From the NCBI RefSeq assembly GCF_006540085.1, contig NZ_BJOG01000005.1:186001-250000 (forward strand): a DNA stretch of 64,000 nt. Direction: 5' to 3'. Under the pieces are notes generated by a model. The model worked only from the letters and a program-made list of their open reading frames with translations. It did no database searches and was not told where the DNA came from. Below, one piece after another: positions 48,668 through 57,691 of this stretch. The translations under genes were made by a program, and so were the position numbers. The stretch comes from Microbacterium oxydans (GTDB lineage Bacteria; Actinomycetota; Actinomycetes; Actinomycetales; Microbacteriaceae). Within the stretch, counting starts at the first letter, position 1. Each line of letters begins with the position of its first letter.

Positions 48668-49312
48668 TCACTCGCCCGCCAGACCGCCGAGCATGTGGCC
48701 GAACGAGCGCCCTTCACCCAGGTACGTGGCAGGGTCGTAGGGATCGACCGTCTCGGAGGCTCCGCGACGTGCGATCGCCTCCGCGAGCTCCTTCGCCCCC
48801 TTCTCCACACGCTTGGCGAGCGGAGCGACGTCGTCGCCCGCGCCGCCCCAATCGCTTGATGCCGCGAACACTCCGGTCGAGACGGCCTCGGCGTGGAGGT
48901 ACGCGAACAGCGGGCGGATCGCGTAGTCGATCGCCAGCGAGTGCCTGGCGGTGCCCGCGTTCGCCCCGATGAGCGCGGGCTTCCCGGTGAGGGCGTCCGG
49001 GTCGAGCACGTCGATGAACGACTTGAACAGGCCCGAGTAGCTCGTCGAGAAGATCGGCGTCACAGCGATCAGCGCATCGGCGGAGACCACGGTGTTGATC
49101 GCCGTCTCGAGCGCCGGCGGCGCGAAGCCGGTGAGCATGTTGTTCGTGATGTCGTGCGCATAGTCGCGCAGCTCGATCACGTCGACGCTCGCCTCGATGT
49201 CGTGTGCGGCGAGGGCTTTCACGGTCTCGGCCGCGAGGCGATCGGCGAGCATCCTGGTGGACGACGGGTTCGACAATCCCGCCGAGACGACGGCGATACG
49301 ACGCGTGGTCAT
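48668..49312 (-). CDS. NAD(P)H-dependent FMN reductase, CE1759 family
   Basis: A 214-residue flavodoxin-like protein. VSAGLSNPSSTRMLAD is the phosphate loop; TPIFSTSYSGLFKSFIDVLD and ALIGANAGTARHSL are family blocks. It probably supplies FMNH2 to the monooxygenase just upstream, starting one base after its stop. The pairing with an LLM monooxygenase is the usual CE1758-CE1759 arrangement of actinobacteria. Confidence 0.9.
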   Translation of the reverse strand: MTTRRIAVVSAGLSNPSSTRMLADRLAAETVKALAAHDIEASVDVIELRDYAHDITNNMLTGFAPPALETAINTVVSADALIAVTPIFSTSYSGLFKSFIDVLDPDALTGKPALIGANAGTARHSLAIDYAIRPLFAYLHAEAVSTGVFAASSDWGGAGDDVAPLAKRVEKGAKELAEAIARRGASETVDPYDPATYLGEGRSFGHMLGGLAGE

Positions 49313-49313
49313 G

Positions 49314-50540
49314 TCAGGCCTCCTTCCGGCCGAGTCCGAAGGCAGCACCCGCGGGCGCCGGGGTGTCCTGGTAGGGCGAGTCCCCGGTGAGGTTGTCTCC
49401 GCGGTTCGCACCGGGGCGCGCCTGACGGGTCGGCCCGTCACCGAACTCGGCCTTGACGCGCGCGGCATGGGTCGGCGCGTCCGGCACGGATGCGGGGCGG
49501 TCCTTCGCCAGCTCCTTGCGCAGCACGGGGACGACCTCGGAACCGAGGATGTCGAGCTGCTCGAGGACCGTCTTCAACGGCAGACCAGCGTGGTCGATGA
49601 GGAACAGCTGGCGCTGGTAGTCGCCATAGTGCTCGCGCATGCCGGCGTAGCGGTCGATCACCTGCTGCGGAGAGCCCACCGTCAGCGGGGTCATCTCCGT
49701 GAAGTCCTCCATGCTCGGACCGTGACCGTACACGGGCGCGTTGTCGAAGTACGGGCGGAACTGGTTCACCGCGTCCTGCGACTTCGCGGCCATGAACACC
49801 TGGCCGCCGAGTCCCACGATCGCCTGCTCGCGCGTGCCGTGGCCGTAGTGCTCGAAGCGCTGACGGTACAGCTCGATGAGCCGCTGGTAGTGCTCCTTCG
49901 GCCAGAAGATGTTGTTCGCGAAGAACCCGTCTCCGTAGTAGGCGGCCTGCTCCGCGATCTCCGGGGTGCGGATGGAGCCGTGCCACACGAACGGGGCGAT
50001 GCCGTCGAGCGGACGGGGCGTCGAGGTGAAGCCCTGCAACGGGGTGCGGAACTTGCCCTCCCAGTCGACGACGTCCTCACGCCACAGCTTGTGCAGCAGG
50101 GCGTAGTTCTCGATCGCGAGCGGCAGACCTTGACGGATGTCCTGCCCGAACCACGGGTACACCGGGCCGGTGTTGCCGCGGCCGAGCATGAGGTCCATGC
50201 GGCCGTCGGACACGTGCTGCAGCATCGCGTACTCCTCGGCGATGCGCACAGGGTCGTTCGTGGTGATGAGCGTCGTCGACGTGGAGACGATGAGGCGCTC
50301 GGTCTGCGCGGCCAGTGCCGCCAGGAAGGTCGTGGGGCTGGAGGACCAGAACGGCGGGTTGTGGTGCTCGCCGATCGCGAAGACGTCGAGTCCGACCTCT
50401 TCGGCGTGCACGGCGATCGCCGTCGTCGCCTTGATGCGCTCCTGCTCGCTGGGGGTGATTCCCGTGGTGGGATCGCGGGTGATGTCGCTGACCGACATGA
50501 TGCCGAACTGCATCGCCTGCGCGCCTGACTGCTCGCTCAT
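49314..50540 (-). CDS. LLM-class flavin-dependent oxidoreductase, CE1758 family
   Basis: A 408-residue luciferase-like protein. The barrel shows FGIMSVSDITRDPTTGI, GLDVFAIGEHHNPPF, STSTTLITTNDPVRIAEEYA and MLGRGNTGPVYPWFG, as in the CE1758 group; flavin-dependent, usually FMN. The last 40 residues are low-complexity. ACGGAG stands before the ATG, with a strong promoter containing a palindrome further upstream. It is first in a two-gene operon with the FMN reductase. Substrate not known. Confidence 0.92.
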   Translation of the reverse strand: MSEQSGAQAMQFGIMSVSDITRDPTTGITPSEQERIKATTAIAVHAEEVGLDVFAIGEHHNPPFWSSSPTTFLAALAAQTERLIVSTSTTLITTNDPVRIAEEYAMLQHVSDGRMDLMLGRGNTGPVYPWFGQDIRQGLPLAIENYALLHKLWREDVVDWEGKFRTPLQGFTSTPRPLDGIAPFVWHGSIRTPEIAEQAAYYGDGFFANNIFWPKEHYQRLIELYRQRFEHYGHGTREQAIVGLGGQVFMAAKSQDAVNQFRPYFDNAPVYGHGPSMEDFTEMTPLTVGSPQQVIDRYAGMREHYGDYQRQLFLIDHAGLPLKTVLEQLDILGSEVVPVLRKELAKDRPASVPDAPTHAARVKAEFGDGPTRQARPGANRGDNLTGDSPYQDTPAPAGAAFGLGRKEA

Positions 50541-50578
50541 GATTGCTCCGTGTCTCCGAACCGGACGACTCGCATCCC

Positions 50579-50608
50579 GTTCTATTCATTTGAATGTATC
50601 TGTGTCAA
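50579..50608 (-). promoter_or_regulatory. Promoter with embedded palindromic operator for the LLM operon
   Basis: On the minus strand, TTGACA (50608-50603), an 18-base spacer and TAGAAC (50584-50579) form a -35/-10 pair. Between and over the -10 lies ATTCA-TT-TGAAT (50584-50595), a palindrome of the kind bound by MarR-type regulators. No regulator gene is adjacent. Confidence 0.6.
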
Positions 50609-50650
50609 CGCGCTCACATCAACTTTATTCCCGGCCTGTAGCCTCGAACG

Positions 50651-51793
50651 ATGAGCAGTGCCGGCGCCGACGTCTCAGGGCCCACCACAGGATCGGTCCC
50701 CCGCAGGCGGAGGCGTGTGCCGTTCTGGGACAACGCACGATACGTCTGCATCGTGCTCGTCGTGCTCGGTCACGCGATCCAGCGCCTGACGTACGACTCC
50801 GACATCGCCTTCGCGTTCTACCTGGCGCTGTACGCGTTCCACATGCCGGCGTTCGCCATCATCTCCGGCTACTTCTCGAAGTCCGGCTCCCCCTCCAAGA
50901 CGCAGATGGCCAGGGTGATCACGGACATCCTGCTCCCCTACGTCATCTTCGAGACGCTGTGGACACTCACCAAGTGGCTCGTCGAGGGACAGGTCGATCC
51001 GAACATCACGAAGCCGAGCTGGACGCTGTGGTTCCTCCTCGCACTCGGGATCTTCCGGCTCGTGCTCCCGTACCTCGCGCTGCTTCGGTGGCCACTGCTG
51101 TGGACAGTGGTGATCTCGGTCGGCGTGGGATACCTGCCGAACGTCGACAGCACGTTCTCGCTGTCCCGCACCCTGGGGCTCCTTCCCTTCTTCACTCTGG
51201 GCTGGTGGCTGCGCGAGCACGACATCGTGGACAGGTTCCGTCTCCTCGACTTCCGTCCCTGGTGGATCCGCGGCGGCGCCGTCGCGATCTTCGCACTGGC
51301 CGGTTGGGCCGCCTGGAACTGGCTTCCGCTGTGGCAGGCGGCCGATCTGCGGCACTGGCTCTTCTACGAGGACTCCTATGCCGATCTGGGCGGGGAGCAG
51401 TGGTGGGCCGGCGGGGTGCGGATACTCCTGATGATGCTCGCCGTCGTGCTCAGCGCCGCCTTCTTCGCCCTCATCCCGCGGGGCGCCCACTGGTGGACGA
51501 CATTCGGCCAGTACACGATGTACGTGTTCCTGCTGCATTCGTTCGTGCTGTACCCCTTCCGCGAGAGCGGGGTCCTGCAGAGCCTCGAGCCGACCTGGAT
51601 CTGGCTCCCCCTCGTCACCGTGGCGTCGGTGCTGATCGCCCTCGCGCTGGCGACGAAGCCGGTCAGGTGGGTCTTCCGCCCCCTGGTGGAACCCCGGCCA
51701 GGGTGGCTGTTCGCCGACCCGGCGCTCGCCTCCAAGGAGGGGCGCCGGAACGACCCGACGGGCTCACGACGCCCCCGCCAGCCAGGGCGATAG
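50651..51793 (+). CDS. Acyltransferase-3 family membrane protein (fucose 4-O-acetylase-like)
   Basis: A 380-residue protein with about 10 helices. The N-terminal FWDNARYVCIVLVVLGHAIQ has the conserved R and H of the acyltransferase-3 fold, and AFHMPAFAIISGYFSK follows. Such enzymes O-acetylate envelope sugars. TAGCCT (50639-50644) is 6 bases before the ATG. It is followed within 10 bases by the serine hydrolase gene, and divergent from the LLM operon. Confidence 0.87.
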   Translation: MSSAGADVSGPTTGSVPRRRRRVPFWDNARYVCIVLVVLGHAIQRLTYDSDIAFAFYLALYAFHMPAFAIISGYFSKSGSPSKTQMARVITDILLPYVIFETLWTLTKWLVEGQVDPNITKPSWTLWFLLALGIFRLVLPYLALLRWPLLWTVVISVGVGYLPNVDSTFSLSRTLGLLPFFTLGWWLREHDIVDRFRLLDFRPWWIRGGAVAIFALAGWAAWNWLPLWQAADLRHWLFYEDSYADLGGEQWWAGGVRILLMMLAVVLSAAFFALIPRGAHWWTTFGQYTMYVFLLHSFVLYPFRESGVLQSLEPTWIWLPLVTVASVLIALALATKPVRWVFRPLVEPRPGWLFADPALASKEGRRNDPTGSRRPRQPGR

Positions 51794-51803
51794 CCTCGAA
51801 GGC

Positions 51804-52679
51804 GTGAGCCGCGCACAGACCGTCCGAGACCGCATCGTCGAACGCATCGAGGAGACGGACTTCGGCGCTCACGGGCTGCACGTCCGCGTCGCCACCGAGA
51901 CCGCTGAACATCGCTGGACCGACGACGTGCGGGAGGACGTCCACTCCATCGCGAAAGGTGTCTGCGTTCTGGCTACGGGAATGGCAGCCGACGAGGGCGC
52001 GGTGTCGCTCGACGTGCCCGTCGGCATCTACCTCCCCGACTTCGAGCTGGGAGATGGCGTCGAGGACGTCACGCTGCGGGATCTGCTCTCGATGACCAGC
52101 GGGATCGATCTGCCGTGGTCCGAGACGCTGCTGACGGACTGGCCGGACCTGGCCCGCGAGTTCCTGCGACGCCCGTCGAGCGGACGCTCGTTCCAGTACT
52201 CGAACGCGAGCACGTACACCGCCATGGCCGCGCTCGCCGCGCGCGTCGGAGATGTGGGCGAATACCTCGACGCCCGACTGTTCCGACCGCTCGGCATCGA
52301 TGACGTGGAATGGGAGCGCAGCCCTCAGGGTCGCATCGCCGCGGGAGGGGGCCTGCCCCTGCGCACCGATGAGCTGGCGCGCCTCGGCCTGCTCATCAGG
52401 GAACGCGGCGCGTGGGAGGGCCGACAGCTGATCGCCCCAGAATGGACCGACGCGATGCACACGCAATGGCGGGTCGCCGGCGAGAGCGCGGACTACGATC
52501 GCTACGCCCTTGCAGGATGGGGCGGCCCCGGGCCGGCGTGGAGACTTCACGGCGCCTACGGCCAACTGCTCATCTTCCTCGACGACGCCGTGGTGACCAT
52601 CACGGCCGACGATCACTTCGGCGCCGATGCCATCGCTGCGTTCGCGGTGGAGACGCTCACGAGCACACGCGAGCCGTGA
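51804..52679 (+). CDS. Serine hydrolase, class C beta-lactamase family
   Basis: A 291-residue protein of the beta-lactamase/penicillin-binding fold. SIAKG holds the SxxK nucleophile, YSNAS is the YxN motif, and LRDLLSMTSGI is the typical context. No signal peptide is visible, so it is probably cytoplasmic. The start is a GTG with TAGCCT 7 bases upstream. Substrate unknown; an esterase or peptidase role is possible. Confidence 0.9.
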   Translation: MSRAQTVRDRIVERIEETDFGAHGLHVRVATETAEHRWTDDVREDVHSIAKGVCVLATGMAADEGAVSLDVPVGIYLPDFELGDGVEDVTLRDLLSMTSGIDLPWSETLLTDWPDLAREFLRRPSSGRSFQYSNASTYTAMAALAARVGDVGEYLDARLFRPLGIDDVEWERSPQGRIAAGGGLPLRTDELARLGLLIRERGAWEGRQLIAPEWTDAMHTQWRVAGESADYDRYALAGWGGPGPAWRLHGAYGQLLIFLDDAVVTITADDHFGADAIAAFAVETLTSTREP

Positions 52680-52683
52680 CAGC

Positions 52684-53988
52684 TCAGGCGAACAGCGCGG
52701 CTCCCACGTAGGACCCCGGCTTCGCGCCCGCCGGCACCGCCCAGACGCCCGAACCGACATGGCGGATGTACTCGTTCATGAGGTCGGTCGACAACCGCCG
52801 CTGCAACGCGATGAACTGCGCGGGGTCGCGCTGATACGAGAGGAAGAACAGCCCGGCGTCGAGCCGACCGAGCTCGTTGTTGCCGTCGACGTAGTTGTAG
52901 CCGCGGCGGAGGATGCGGATGCCGTCGTTGTGTTCCGGGTGCGCGAGGCTCACGTGACTGTCGGCGTCGATCGCCTTGCCGTGGAAGTCCGGAGCGGTGA
53001 ACTCATCGCCGCCGGAGAGCGGTGCACCCTCGCCCTTGTCGCGGCCGATGATCGTGTCCTGCTCGGAGAGCCGCACCCGGTCCCAGGTCTCGATGAGCAT
53101 CGCGATCTTCCGGGCCACGAGATAGGAGCCACCGGCCAGCCACGCCGGCTCGTCCTTCGCGGCGACCCAGACGTGATCCCTCAGCGCCTCGGTGTCGTCG
53201 GCGAGGATGTTCGCGGTGCCGTCCTTGAATCCGAAGAGGTTGCGCGGGGTCGCCTGCGTCGCCGTGGTGCGCGACGTCTTGCCGAAGCCGAGCTGCGACC
53301 AGCGCAGGCGCGCGCGGCCGAACGCGATGCGACTGAGGTTGCGGATGGCGTGCACCGCCACCTGGGGGTCGTCGGCACAGGCCTGGACACAGAGGTCACC
53401 GTGAGAGGTCTGAGGATCGAGGTCGTCGCCGAGGAAGGCGGGCAGACGCTCCAGCCCCGCCGGCCGCTGCGCGGCGATGCCGTACCGGTCACCGTCCTCG
53501 TTCTCGAAGAGACCGGGTCCGAAGCCGAACGTGATCGTGAGTCCTGCAGCGGGCAGACCCAGCGCCTCTCCCGTATCGTCCGGAGGCGCCTCGGCCGGTC
53601 CGCCGACCGCGCCGGTCGCGCTGACCTCGAGTCCTTGCGCCATGCGCGAGGCCGCATACGACCAGTCCTGCAGCAGAGAGATCAGGTCATCGCGGTCGGT
53701 GCGCGGCATCATGTCGAAGCTGGCGAAGTGCAGATGGTCCTGCACCGGAGTGGTGATGCCCGCCTGATGCTCTCCGAAGAAGTCGTAGGCCGAATGCGCG
53801 TCATCGGCAGCCCTGGCACGCCCCAGTGCGACTCCCCCGGTGAGGCCGGCGCCGGTCCCGACAGCGAGCCCCGCGACACTGCCACCGATGGCCAGCCCGA
53901 GAAGGCCGCGCCTGCTCAGTCCGGTAGGGGTGGATGCCCCGCCCGACGTCGATTCGCCGTGCGCGGCACCCGCTTCTGACTCGTTCAC
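52684..53988 (-). CDS. efeB: Iron uptake deferrochelatase/peroxidase EfeB (DyP-type)
   Basis: A 434-residue DyP-type heme peroxidase exported by the Tat path: SRRGLLGLAIGGSVAGLAVG. LFGFKDGTANI holds the GxxDG motif of dye-decolourising peroxidases; the heme His lies further on. It oxidises ferrous iron or extracts iron from heme in the EfeUOB system. The GTG start has TACGAT 7 bases upstream, so it may have its own leaderless promoter though it lies 37 bases after efeO. Confidence 0.94.
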   Translation of the reverse strand: MNESEAGAAHGESTSGGASTPTGLSRRGLLGLAIGGSVAGLAVGTGAGLTGGVALGRARAADDAHSAYDFFGEHQAGITTPVQDHLHFASFDMMPRTDRDDLISLLQDWSYAASRMAQGLEVSATGAVGGPAEAPPDDTGEALGLPAAGLTITFGFGPGLFENEDGDRYGIAAQRPAGLERLPAFLGDDLDPQTSHGDLCVQACADDPQVAVHAIRNLSRIAFGRARLRWSQLGFGKTSRTTATQATPRNLFGFKDGTANILADDTEALRDHVWVAAKDEPAWLAGGSYLVARKIAMLIETWDRVRLSEQDTIIGRDKGEGAPLSGGDEFTAPDFHGKAIDADSHVSLAHPEHNDGIRILRRGYNYVDGNNELGRLDAGLFFLSYQRDPAQFIALQRRLSTDLMNEYIRHVGSGVWAVPAGAKPGSYVGAALFA

Positions 53989-54025
53989 GTCCGTGATCGT
54001 ATCCGGTGGGCCGACTCGACGCTGA

Positions 54026-55258
54026 TCAGTCGAGGACCGTGCTGGTGAGCTGCGACAGCGGCTCGGCCAGGGCGTTGATCAGATCGGTGAACTCGCGCTT
54101 GTCGGCCTCGGTCAACTCCGAGTAGCCCACGAATCCGGCTGCGAGCGAACCGTGGGTCGCGAGCGAGTCCTCGAGGGCGGTGTAACCGGACTCGATCTCG
54201 GCGACCAGTTCCTTGCCCTGATCGCCCTGTGCAGCGGCGAACTCCTGCACGAGCGAGAACGCCATCTTGGAGCCCTCAACGTTTGCCGCGAAGTCGTACA
54301 GATCCGTGCCGGACCACCAGTCCTCCTCGCCGGAGATCTTGCCGGTCGCGACCTCATCGAGCAACGCGATCGCTCCGTTGGAGATGCCGCCGATGCCCTG
54401 GTCGTCGAGCGCGGTGGTGAAGTCGTCGGAGTGCACGTAGTCGTACAGCTCCTGCACGTCGGCGAGCAGCAGGTCGCCGTAATCGGCACGCTCTTCCGGT
54501 GTCGACGGCGCCCAGTCCTGCCACGCAGGGGTCTCACCGTCCGCGTTCAGCGCGTCCTGCGCAGGCGCCCACAGATCCTTCTCGATGCGGTGGAAGCCCG
54601 TCCAATCGAGCTTCTCGGCGACGGCGTCGACCTCGCGGTAGTCGATGCGCGGGTCGAGGTCGCCCAGCGCCTCCGCGACGGGCTCGATGCGCTCGTAGAA
54701 GGCGCGAGTCTGCGGGAACAGGGTGCGGGCGGTCTCGTCGTCGCCGGACTCGTAGGCGGCGACGAAGTCCTCGACGGCGGGGACGAGCTGACCGACCTGA
54801 TCCTTGACGAAGGCACCGTAGAGATCGACCGCCTTCTGCTTCTGCTCGGCATCGGGCCCGTCGACCGCGACACGGTCCCCGGTGACGGTGAACGCCGTCT
54901 TCCCGACGCCGTCGCCGACCATGCCCGGCTTGCAGAGGGTGAAGTAGTCGCCCGGCTGGGCGACCACGGTCAACGTGCGCGATGCTGCCGGTGCGATGTT
55001 CTCGACCTCACCCACGATGCGGAGCCCGTCCTCGGCGAGAAGGTAGAACTCCGTCACCTGACCGGTGTCGTTCTTGACGTCGAAGGTGAGAGTCCCGCTC
55101 TCGGCTGTCGACGCCGACACGGCGCAGTCGCTGTCGGTCGACGAGACGTCGAACGCCGCCGTGGCCTGTGCATCGCTCTTCGCGACGCAGCCGCTGAGGA
55201 CGAGCGCCGCGGCGCCGGTGGCGGCCAGCACCCCCAGGATCCGGTGCGAGGTGGTCAT
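54026..55258 (-). CDS. efeO: Iron uptake system lipoprotein EfeO
   Basis: A 410-residue lipoprotein: a lipobox LSGC with the lipidated Cys near 24, an N-terminal cupredoxin-like domain (about 35-135), and the M75 peptidase-like imelysin domain with DWTGFHRIEKDLW (HxxE region) and GEEDWWSGTDLYDF. It binds Fe at the surface and passes it to EfeU. Its ATG overlaps the efeU stop by 4 bases; AAGGAG precedes it. Confidence 0.95.
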   Translation of the reverse strand: MTTSHRILGVLAATGAAALVLSGCVAKSDAQATAAFDVSSTDSDCAVSASTAESGTLTFDVKNDTGQVTEFYLLAEDGLRIVGEVENIAPAASRTLTVVAQPGDYFTLCKPGMVGDGVGKTAFTVTGDRVAVDGPDAEQKQKAVDLYGAFVKDQVGQLVPAVEDFVAAYESGDDETARTLFPQTRAFYERIEPVAEALGDLDPRIDYREVDAVAEKLDWTGFHRIEKDLWAPAQDALNADGETPAWQDWAPSTPEERADYGDLLLADVQELYDYVHSDDFTTALDDQGIGGISNGAIALLDEVATGKISGEEDWWSGTDLYDFAANVEGSKMAFSLVQEFAAAQGDQGKELVAEIESGYTALEDSLATHGSLAAGFVGYSELTEADKREFTDLINALAEPLSQLTSTVLD

Positions 55259-56208
55259 GCTGCTCCTTGAGGTGAGAGGGAGGGAGATGTCGATGAGGGC
55301 TCCGTCGGGCTCTGCGGCTTCGCCGCGCGGCTCGAGCGGAGGCCGCGGATGTACAGCCATCCGACGACGGAGATGTAGAGGACCCAGGCGACGACCTGCA
55401 ACCAGGTCATCGCCGGCATGAATCCGATGGTCGCCTGCAGGATCGAGGCGAGAGGGCCGCCCGGGGCGATCGTCGCCGACACGTCGAATGCCCAGCCGAA
55501 GGGGAAGGCCGCCCATCCGACGGCCACGCCCCCGGTCACCGCATCGATCGGGGCCAGAGCGGTGAACGGGCCAGGGAGCGCTCCGGCCTCTTGGAGGTCC
55601 ATGAGCGCGTAGGCGAGGACACCGGCGGCGACGATCACCAGGAAGCCCCCCGTCCAGGCGAAGAAGCGGCGGAGATCGAGTCGCAGCGCGCCGCGGGAGA
55701 TCAGCCAGCCGATGATCACGGCAGCGATCAGTCCGAGCAGCGCGCCCAGCAGCGCCGAGGGGGCGTCTCCGAAGGACTGGACCATCGACCACAGCAACAG
55801 CGTGGTCTCGATACCCTCGCGCGCGACCGACACGAAGCCGATGGCGATCAGGGCCCAGAGCCCACCGGCGGTGAGGGCGCGATCGATACCGCCCTCCAGC
55901 GTGGCCTTCATGCTGCGACCAGCGCGCTGCATCCAGAAGATCATCCAGGTCACCATGGCCACGGCGAGCAGCGAGAGACCTCCGCCGATCAGCTCCTGCG
56001 CCTGGAACGTCAGTTCGTACGCACCGAACGTGAGCACAGCTCCGATGCCGAGCGCCAGGACGATAGCGAGACCGACTCCTGCCCACATCTTCGGGAGGGC
56101 ATCCTTCCGGCCGAGACGACGGAGGTAGGCGACGAGGATACCGACGACGAGCGCGGCTTCGAGACCCTCGCGGAGCCCGATGAGAAAAGTGGCGAGCACG
56201 GAAAACAC
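55255..56208 (-). CDS. efeU: Ferrous iron permease EfeU (FTR1 family)
   Basis: A 317-residue membrane permease. It has two REGLE-type motifs, LREGLEAALVVG and AREGIETTLLLW, the iron path of the FTR1 family, and about seven helices. The start is a GTG with a weak Shine-Dalgarno; a second GTG three codons later is possible. First gene of efeUOB, with an iron-box-like repeat upstream. Confidence 0.95.
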   Translation of the reverse strand: MFSVLATFLIGLREGLEAALVVGILVAYLRRLGRKDALPKMWAGVGLAIVLALGIGAVLTFGAYELTFQAQELIGGGLSLLAVAMVTWMIFWMQRAGRSMKATLEGGIDRALTAGGLWALIAIGFVSVAREGIETTLLLWSMVQSFGDAPSALLGALLGLIAAVIIGWLISRGALRLDLRRFFAWTGGFLVIVAAGVLAYALMDLQEAGALPGPFTALAPIDAVTGGVAVGWAAFPFGWAFDVSATIAPGGPLASILQATIGFMPAMTWLQVVAWVLYISVVGWLYIRGLRSSRAAKPQSPTEPSSTSPSLSPQGAA

Positions 56209-56224
56209 TCTCTGCGGTGACTGA

Positions 56225-56256
56225 GGTAAGGCGGCCCTTACCGAAGGATGACTCTA
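56225..56256 (-). promoter_or_regulatory. efeU promoter and iron-box-like inverted repeat
   Basis: On the minus strand TAGAGT (56256-56251) is a -10; the expected start is near 56244. Just downstream GGTAAGG-CGGC-CCTTACC (56225-56242) is a perfect inverted repeat. The half-sites resemble DtxR/IdeR boxes but have a longer spacer. Iron-dependent repression is inferred. Confidence 0.6.
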
Positions 56257-56350
56257 GCACCGCGATCGACGTGCTCCGAACCCCGACGGCGGGAAGTAAT
56301 GGATTGCAACACAGGGCACCCTCCCCGTCCAGGCGACGTAGCCTCGGTCC

Positions 56351-57355
56351 ATGGCTGAACTCTCGCTCCCCGTCCTCGACCTCTCCCAGCTCGACGAAGG
56401 CCCCGACTCCGCCGCACGATTCCGTGAAGAACTGCGGGCCGCGACGCACGACGTCGGTTTCTTCTACCTCACCGGCACCGGGATCTCCCCCGAGCTCGAG
56501 GCCCGGCTCCATCAGGCGGCGCTCGACTTCTTCGCCCTGCCCGAAGAGGACAAGCTCGCGATCGAGAACGTGAACAGTCCGCATTTCCGCGGGTACACCC
56601 GAGTGGGCGGCGAGCGGACGCAGGGGAAGGTCGACTGGCGCGAGCAGATCGACATCGGCCCCGAGCGCGAACCCGTCGACGGCGGCCCCGCCTTCAACCG
56701 GCTCACCGGCCCCAACCTCTGGCCCGCCGCCCAGCCGGAGCTGAAGGAGATCGTCACGGAGTGGCACGACACCCTGACCGAGATCGCTCACAAGCTTCTT
56801 CGCGCCTGGGCTGTCACTCTCGGCGCAGACGAGACCTACTTCGACGAGCCGTTCCGCGATCCGTCGACTCTGATCAAGATCGTGCGATACCCGGGCACGG
56901 ACGAGCCGGAACCGCAGCAGGGCGTCGGAGCGCACAAGGATTCCGGTGTGCTGACGCTGCTGTGGGTCGAGCCCGGCAAGGGCGGACTCCAGGTCGAGCG
57001 TGACGGTGAGTGGGTCTCTGCTCCCCCGGTGCCCGGCGCCTTCGTCGTCAACATCGGCGAGCTGCTGGAGTACGCCACCGGCGGATACCTCAAGGCCACG
57101 AACCACCGTGTGATCTCACCGCGGGCACCGGAGGAGCGCATCTCGATCCCGTTCTTCTTCAACCCCGCGCTCGATCAGCAGCTGCCACTGCTCGAGCTCC
57201 CCGCTGACCTCGCTGCGCAAGCGACCGGAGTCACCGAGGATCCCGGCAATCCGATCCATGCGACCTACGGCGAGAACGCGCTCAAGTCTCGGCTTCGTGC
57301 GCACCCCGATGTCGCGGCGATCCATCACCCCGACCTCGTCGGCGCGACCGCCTGA
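56351..57355 (+). CDS. 2-oxoglutarate/Fe(II)-dependent oxygenase, isopenicillin N synthase-like
   Basis: A 334-residue protein with the DIOX_N region (LPVLDLSQL, DVGFFYLTGTGIS) and the 2OG-FeII core: GVGAHKDSG gives His195 and Asp197, ATNHRVISP His252, and EERIS the 2OG-binding Arg263. Substrate unknown; plant-like amino acid or small molecule oxidation is typical. TAGCCT (56339-56344) stands 6 bases before the ATG. It faces away from efeU. Confidence 0.92.
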   Translation: MAELSLPVLDLSQLDEGPDSAARFREELRAATHDVGFFYLTGTGISPELEARLHQAALDFFALPEEDKLAIENVNSPHFRGYTRVGGERTQGKVDWREQIDIGPEREPVDGGPAFNRLTGPNLWPAAQPELKEIVTEWHDTLTEIAHKLLRAWAVTLGADETYFDEPFRDPSTLIKIVRYPGTDEPEPQQGVGAHKDSGVLTLLWVEPGKGGLQVERDGEWVSAPPVPGAFVVNIGELLEYATGGYLKATNHRVISPRAPEERISIPFFFNPALDQQLPLLELPADLAAQATGVTEDPGNPIHATYGENALKSRLRAHPDVAAIHHPDLVGATA

Positions 57356-57361
57356 GGGACG

Positions 57362-57691
57362 TCACAGTTCCGCCCCACCGCTGAGGGCGACGATCTCGCG
57401 CAGTGCCTGAAGGTGCGCGGCGAAGGCATCACGCCCCGCCTTCGTCGGACGCACCCAGGTGCGCGAGCGCCCCCCGACCGTGCCTTTGCGCGCGACCACA
57501 TACCCGGCGGCCTGCAGGTGCGCGATCGCCTTGCTCAGGGGCGAGTCGCCGCACTGCAGCATCTCCCGCAGGGCTGAGAAGTCGAGCTCCATCCCGTCGC
57601 CCAGTCCGGCCATGAGGGAGAACCGGATCGGCGAGGCGAAGTTGTCGTCCAGCCGCGTGCGCGGGTGCGGGACGGAGGCCGACTCACGCAC
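57362..57691 (-). CDS. Winged-helix transcriptional regulator
   Basis: A 109-residue one-domain regulator (MarR/PadR-like, PF13601 type by eye): RFSLMAGLGDGMELDFSALR, SPLSKAIAHLQAAGYVVARKG with recognition helix and wing, and RTWVRPTKAGRDAFAAHL. The start is a GTG overlapping the stop of the membrane protein by 8 bases, so it is cotranscribed. It likely controls that operon through the tandem repeats upstream of the membrane protein gene. Confidence 0.88.
   Translation of the reverse strand: MRESASVPHPRTRLDDNFASPIRFSLMAGLGDGMELDFSALREMLQCGDSPLSKAIAHLQAAGYVVARKGTVGGRSRTWVRPTKAGRDAFAAHLQALREIVALSGGAEL

Noticed and set aside
54026..57106. 1026-codon frame that includes EfeO
   Set aside because: Only the last 410 codons are EfeO; the upstream part is an out-of-frame reading of efeU and the antisense of the 2OG oxygenase gene. 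The lipoprotein start at 55258 has a ribosome site.
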